Part shown: piece after piece, positions 7,723 through 10,781 of the stretch
Layout: every line of letters begins with the position of its first letter
Position numbering within the stretch: the stretch's first letter is position 1
Source of the DNA: an uncultured Lachnospiraceae bacterium
GTDB lineage: Bacteria; Bacillota_A; Clostridia; Lachnospirales; Lachnospiraceae
Assembly (NCBI GenBank): GCA_947178085.1
Contig: CAMWWS010000059.1
Location: 1-10,781, forward strand
Direction of reading: 5' to 3'
DNA length: 10,781 bases
Translations under genes and position numbers: made by a program
The notes under the pieces: model-generated
What the model was told of the DNA's origin: nothing
The model's database searches: none
What the model saw: only the letters and a program-made list of their open reading frames with translations

Positions 7723-7749
7723 CTGCGCGGGATTTGATAAATTTCGCAG
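7723..7749 (+). terminator. Weak hairpin after galM
   Basis: CTGCG (7723-7727) pairs with CGCAG (7745-7749). After a 2-nt bulge, GGATTT pairs with AAATTT, with two G-T wobbles, around a 3-nt loop. The tail TCCTTCTGTG is only moderately T-rich. It could be a weak or partial terminator between galM and the LysM gene. Confidence 0.35.
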
Positions 7750-7757
7750 TCCTTCTG

Positions 7758-7766
7758 TGCTATATT
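7758..7766 (+). promoter_or_regulatory. Possible extended -10 promoter for the LysM operon
   Basis: TGCTATATT fits an extended -10 (TGn followed by TATATT at 7761-7766). The nearest -35-like sequence, TTGATA at 7734-7739, is 21 bp away, too far for an ordinary promoter. An extended -10 can work with a poor -35. The start of transcription would be near 7773. Confidence 0.35.
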
Positions 7767-7815
7767 TAGAAAAAGTATGCCTGCATATATGGCACAGAGA
7801 GGGTGTGATATTAGG

Positions 7816-8862
7816 ATGGAAGCATCAGATATTTTGATCCACAAAGGGGAGAAGGAAGAAAAGTATCAACTGTATGTAGAAGACTATGTTATGTCTTACT
7901 TGAAAAATTACAGAATTACGGATAGAAGAATTTTTTTCTATGGCGAAAGGAAGCCACGAGAGAAGAAATACTACATTTATGGGGCAGGACGTCAGAAACA
8001 GATTTCCTATTTTGAAAAGTATGAGCTTTTAGATGAAATCACATGCCGCTATGTTATGGACATGCCGGTTTTTTCTGTAAGAGAAAACTCAGGAACCTAT
8101 GAGCTAAAAGGTTACTATATTTTCTATCAGAGCAATGATGCCATGCAGAGTTACATGGTAGAGCAAAGAAAAAATGTAGAATCTAAAGAAAAAGCAGAGG
8201 AGAAAAGTGAACGCCCAATAGCGGTTGTAAACCGACGAGATAACAATGAACTGAGCAAATCCGGAAATCCGGTGAGGAATCGGCTTAAAGAAAAAAGTCA
8301 GAATAAATCAGACAATGGTTTGATGGCAATACAGTTATCGGCAATTTTTATCATAATAGCTGCGATAACGATTAACTCAACAAACAGCTATACTAAGCTG
8401 AAGGAATTGGGACGGTCGGCAGTAGAGGTTTTCTTTGTATTGGAAAATCAAGATGCGGCTGAAAACGGTGAGGGTGTTGCTGTGGTTGATGAAACACCAA
8501 ATGAAACGGTTTTGCGGCTTACAGATTTAGACGAAAAATTTGAAGAAGAGAATAATACGGCTAAGCTTGAAGAAGGCAATGATGCAGATAAATCAGAAGC
8601 AGAAGGTCAAGAAAGCGAAAACGCGGAAACTGTAGATACGTCGAGCGATGTAAAAGAGACAGCAACAAATGAGATATTATCGAGCGATCAGGCATTTTCC
8701 AGAAATATTAAAGAATACTATCGAATTGAAAAAGGTGATACGCTTTATACCATTAGTATAAAAATATATGGAGACTCTTCTAAGGTGGCTGAAATCTGTG
8801 AGCTTAATCAGATTAAAAATCCAGATCATATCGAATACGGTCAAAGAATATTGCTGCCTTAG
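7816..8862 (+). CDS. Membrane-anchored LysM-domain protein
   Basis: This is a predicted type II membrane protein of 348 residues with a C-terminal peptidoglycan-binding LysM domain. The start at 7816 is chosen because GAGAGGG lies 12 nt upstream. An in-frame ATG at 7777 has no convincing site and would add 13 residues. Residues 1-120 form a cytoplasmic domain with YVEDYVMSYL near its start and GYYIFYQSNDAMQSYMVEQR near its end. I have seen similar segments in longer LysM proteins of Lachnospiraceae, so this domain may be a shortened version. A charged stretch leads to the only transmembrane helix (about 169-187), with no cleavable signal peptide. Residues 211-290 are an acidic Glu/Asp/Asn-rich linker, and 301-348 is one LysM (YYRIEKGDTLYTISIKIYG to YGQRILLP). 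It is followed 32 nt later by the DUF5711 gene. Confidence 0.8.
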   Translation: MEASDILIHKGEKEEKYQLYVEDYVMSYLKNYRITDRRIFFYGERKPREKKYYIYGAGRQKQISYFEKYELLDEITCRYVMDMPVFSVRENSGTYELKGYYIFYQSNDAMQSYMVEQRKNVESKEKAEEKSERPIAVVNRRDNNELSKSGNPVRNRLKEKSQNKSDNGLMAIQLSAIFIIIAAITINSTNSYTKLKELGRSAVEVFFVLENQDAAENGEGVAVVDETPNETVLRLTDLDEKFEEENNTAKLEEGNDADKSEAEGQESENAETVDTSSDVKETATNEILSSDQAFSRNIKEYYRIEKGDTLYTISIKIYGDSSKVAEICELNQIKNPDHIEYGQRILLP

Positions 8863-8894
8863 GTTGGAAAGCTCGTAACAAAGAGGAATAACGT

Positions 8895-10097
8895 ATGTCA
8901 AACGTTAGAGATTACTTTAAAAATAGGGAAAAACGCGATGAGAGAGTAAAAGGTATCAGTTACAGGGAAAAAATAAGAAGTCACAAGTTTATGATTTTCT
9001 ATCGCGCTATACTGATTCTGCTTCTTGCTGCAGCTACAACAGCAGCGCTGGTGATTCAGTGGAAAAATAAGATTTATACAGAAAGCATTGTCGTATCTTC
9101 CATAGCAACAACAATTCCGCCAAACAGTAAGATAATTCCTTTTTCAGGGTACATATTGACATACAGTAAGGATGGGGCAAGCTGTATAGATTCCAAAGGT
9201 AATGTAATCTGGAATGAAACCTTTGAGATGCAGAACCCTATGATTGATATATGCCAGAATGTGGTAGCAATTGGTGATTATAACGGAAGAAATATATACA
9301 TAATGGATACAAACAGCATATTGGGGGAGGTTGTAACAAATAAACCCATCAGAAGCTTTTGCGTATCTGCAAAGGGCATCGTGGAAGCTGTTTTAGACGA
9401 TTCCGATATTACTTGGATTTATCTTTATGATACACAGGGAGAAGAACTGGTCTATTTTAGAACAACAATGAAAGACAGCGGATATCCTTTCAGCGTTGCA
9501 ATATCTCCCAGTGGGAAGTTGGTAAGTGTAGCTTATCTTTTTGCAGACAGCGGTGAGGTAAAATCCAGTGTAGCATTTTATAATTTTGGCTTAGTAGGTC
9601 AGAATTACACATATAATTTTGTTAATGGCTATGATTATCTGAATTCTGTTGTTGGATATACACATTTTCTGGACGATAAAACGCTCTTTGCTGTGGCTGA
9701 TGACCGAATAATGTTTTTTAGCGGCGCCGAAATACCCACAAGCACTGCGGAACGTCTGCTTAGCGAAGAAGTGCATTGTATTCATTATGGAAAAGAATAT
9801 GTAGGATTGGTATTTATCAGCACGGACAGCAGTAACAGATACCGATTGGATGTGTATAATAAATCAGGTCAGTTAAGTCAGTCTATTGATTTTGATATGG
9901 AATATTTGGATATAATTTTTACTGATGACCAGATTATTATTTATAATGAATCAGAATGTAAGATTTACAATATGGAGGGACTGGAAAAATATTCCGGACG
10001 ATTTGAAAAAAATGTGCACTTACTGATTCCTACATCGTCTCCATATAAATATACATTAGTTACTGATAATTCTATAGATACGATTGAGCTGAAATAA
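8895..10097 (+). CDS. DUF5711 family membrane-anchored beta-propeller-like protein
   Basis: This 400-residue protein has a basic cytoplasmic N-terminus (residues 1-34), one transmembrane helix (about 35-55) and a long extracytoplasmic region with no cleavage site. The ectodomain is a series of short beta strands with repeat-like units such as YSKDGASCIDSKGNVIWNE, YLYDTQGEELVYFRT, VAISPSGKLVSVAY and LDVYNKSGQLSQS. These resemble the blades of a WD40/PQQ-type propeller. I recognise the family as DUF5711, which has no known function. AAGAGG lies 8 nt before the ATG. It sits between the LysM gene and the CvpA-like gene, only 5 nt from the latter, so the three are likely one operon acting at the envelope. 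A scaffold or sensor role is inference only. Confidence 0.8.
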   Translation: MSNVRDYFKNREKRDERVKGISYREKIRSHKFMIFYRAILILLLAAATTAALVIQWKNKIYTESIVVSSIATTIPPNSKIIPFSGYILTYSKDGASCIDSKGNVIWNETFEMQNPMIDICQNVVAIGDYNGRNIYIMDTNSILGEVVTNKPIRSFCVSAKGIVEAVLDDSDITWIYLYDTQGEELVYFRTTMKDSGYPFSVAISPSGKLVSVAYLFADSGEVKSSVAFYNFGLVGQNYTYNFVNGYDYLNSVVGYTHFLDDKTLFAVADDRIMFFSGAEIPTSTAERLLSEEVHCIHYGKEYVGLVFISTDSSNRYRLDVYNKSGQLSQSIDFDMEYLDIIFTDDQIIIYNESECKIYNMEGLEKYSGRFEKNVHLLIPTSSPYKYTLVTDNSIDTIELK

Positions 10098-10102
10098 AAG
10101 AA

Positions 10103-10561
10103 GTGTCTGCAAAGACAGCCACATCTGGCAGCGTTTTAGGTACGGATTCGGGAAAGGTGTTGGAAATTGGTTTGAAGTTTGCTTTTTTTCTGATTTGTTT
10201 TTTATTAGCGGCATGGAGAATGAAAAAGGGATTTCATAACGGCATGATGAAGGAGATAGTAAATATTTTGTCAACGGCCGTTTCGTGTGTGAGTATCGTT
10301 CTTATTTTCCTGACAGTTAGCAGCGTGATGGCGAAAACCTTCAGTATGCTTACCGTCTGTGTGTTGGGCCTTATTGGAATAGGTATTATTTTTAAGCTGT
10401 GCAAGCTCATTTTTGCACCGGTTACTGCAATTGTAAATATCTCAATTATCAATGGATTGGATAAGATAGCAGGCGCAGTATTGGGACTGGGAGAAGCCAT
10501 TATCTGTTCATGGTTTTTATATCATATAATGGGTTATTTCGGTATTTATATTAATCTCTGA
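10103..10561 (+). CDS. CvpA-family membrane protein
   Basis: This is a 152-residue integral membrane protein with four likely helices at about 21-38, 53-73, 81-101 and 122-142. The pattern GFHNGMMKEIVNI after the first helix and GLDKIAGAVLGLGEAIICSWFLY in the last fits the CvpA (colicin V production) family. Its members are linked to envelope integrity and, in some bacteria, to toxin export, but their mechanism is unclear. The start is a GTG at 10103, 5 nt after the DUF5711 stop, with only a weak AAAAGAA ahead of it. Translation is probably coupled to the upstream gene. No later ATG would keep the first helix. The stop codon lies only 6 nt before the -35 of a strong promoter, with no terminator between. 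Confidence 0.8.
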   Translation: MSAKTATSGSVLGTDSGKVLEIGLKFAFFLICFLLAAWRMKKGFHNGMMKEIVNILSTAVSCVSIVLIFLTVSSVMAKTFSMLTVCVLGLIGIGIIFKLCKLIFAPVTAIVNISIINGLDKIAGAVLGLGEAIICSWFLYHIMGYFGIYINL

Positions 10562-10567
10562 AATTCC

Positions 10568-10597
10568 TTGACAAATAAAGGAAATAGATGATACAAT
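10568..10597 (+). promoter_or_regulatory. Upstream promoter (P1) of a probable rRNA operon
   Basis: TTGACA (10568-10573) is a perfect -35. TACAAT (10592-10597) is the -10, with 18 bp between, and a TGA triplet before it makes an extended -10. Transcription would start near 10604. Confidence 0.8.
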
Positions 10598-10600
10598 AAA

Positions 10601-10632
10601 ATTCCACCGCCTATAGAGCGTGGGGTTGGAAT
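10601..10632 (+). repeat. Imperfect inverted repeat at the start of the P1 transcript
   Basis: ATTCCA (10601-10606) pairs with TGGAAT (10627-10632), and an inner CGC/GCG pair can form. No T-tract follows, so it is not an ordinary terminator. It would lie at the very 5' end of RNA made from P1. Confidence 0.35.
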
Positions 10633-10650
10633 AAATATTTTACAAAATGG

Positions 10651-10700
10651 AAAAAATTTTTAAAAAACCCCTTGACGTGGAATGGTGGGTATGATATTAT
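10651..10700 (+). promoter_or_regulatory. Downstream promoter (P2) with UP-like A/T tract of a probable rRNA operon
   Basis: TTGACG (10672-10677) and TATTAT (10695-10700) are 17 bp apart, and TGA before the -10 makes it extended. The stretch 10651-10667 is only A and T (runs of A, T, then A), at the place of an UP element that contacts the RNA polymerase alpha subunit. The -10 lies 103 bp from that of P1. Tandem promoters of this sort are typical of Firmicute rRNA operons. Confidence 0.82.
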
Positions 10701-10707
10701 ATTCAAG

Positions 10708-10729
10708 CTGTCGCAAGATAATGCGGCAG
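10708..10729 (+). promoter_or_regulatory. Leader hairpin of a probable rRNA operon
   Basis: CTGTCGCA (10708-10715) pairs with TGCGGCAG (10722-10729) as 8 bp with one G-U pair and a 6-nt loop, immediately after the P2 start. Downstream, ACCTTGACAAACAAAC (10735-10750) looks loosely like an rRNA boxA antitermination site. The text after it, to the window end, reads like a pre-16S leader; no 16S sequence is reached. Confidence 0.5.
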
Positions 10730-10781
10730 ACAGTACCTTGACAAACAAACAGTAATGCAACCCTGAAAATTCAAGAAAAGC

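Noticed and set aside
7777..7815. Upstream ATG at 7777 as the start of the LysM protein
   Set aside because: It has no convincing ribosome binding site, whereas GAGAGGG precedes the ATG at 7816. The 13 extra residues show no feature.
10738..10766. A third promoter beginning with TTGACA at 10738
   Set aside because: No -10 element lies 16-19 bp downstream (that region reads CCCTGAAAAT). The sequence fits better as a boxA-like rRNA leader element.

Overview
The window looks like chromosomal DNA from an anaerobic low-to-moderate-GC Firmicute, most likely of the Lachnospiraceae (Clostridia). This rests on strong AGGAGG-type ribosome binding sites, consensus SigA promoters, the dnaX-ebfC-recR cluster, a DUF4179 anti-sigma/ECF sigma pair, and a LysM / DUF5711 / CvpA trio that I associate with this family. 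The assignment comes from recognised protein families, not from a database search. I see no insertion sequence, prophage, CRISPR array or plasmid function.

Layout. (1) 1-812, + strand: the 3' part of a gene whose C-terminal half resembles an EVE/PUA-like domain. (2) 828-874: a 14-bp inverted repeat that separates convergent genes and serves best as a terminator for the minus strand. (3) 890-2665, - strand: a two-gene operon of an ECF sigma factor followed by its DUF4179-type membrane anti-sigma/sensor. (4) 2666-2818: a divergent intergenic region with a 14-bp perfect palindrome on the sigma side and a near-perfect SigA promoter on the tRNA side. (5) 2819-2904: tRNA-Ser(CGA), followed closely by a phosphofructokinase gene with an unusual active-site residue set. 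(6) 4078-6617: dnaX, ebfC (YbaB) and recR, the usual replication/recombination operon, with a 1-nt stop/start overlap between ebfC and recR. (7) 6668-7711: galM, aldose 1-epimerase. (8) 7816-10561: an apparent operon of a membrane-anchored LysM protein, a DUF5711 protein and a CvpA-like membrane protein. (9) 10562-10781: no gene; two tandem extended -10 promoters, an A/T-rich UP-like tract and a leader hairpin. This is the upstream region of what is most likely a ribosomal RNA operon just outside the window.

How it fits together. Most of the window is housekeeping: clamp loader, RecFOR recombination, a nucleoid protein, sugar catabolism (Pfk, GalM), a tRNA and the rRNA promoter region. Two parts are less well understood. 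The sigma/anti-sigma pair probably senses an envelope signal. The LysM-DUF5711-CvpA cluster encodes three membrane proteins, two with large extracytoplasmic parts, and has no assigned function that I know of. It is the best candidate here for an undescribed system. I found no clear defence or mobile system; the truncated EVE-like protein at the left edge is the only hint in that direction.
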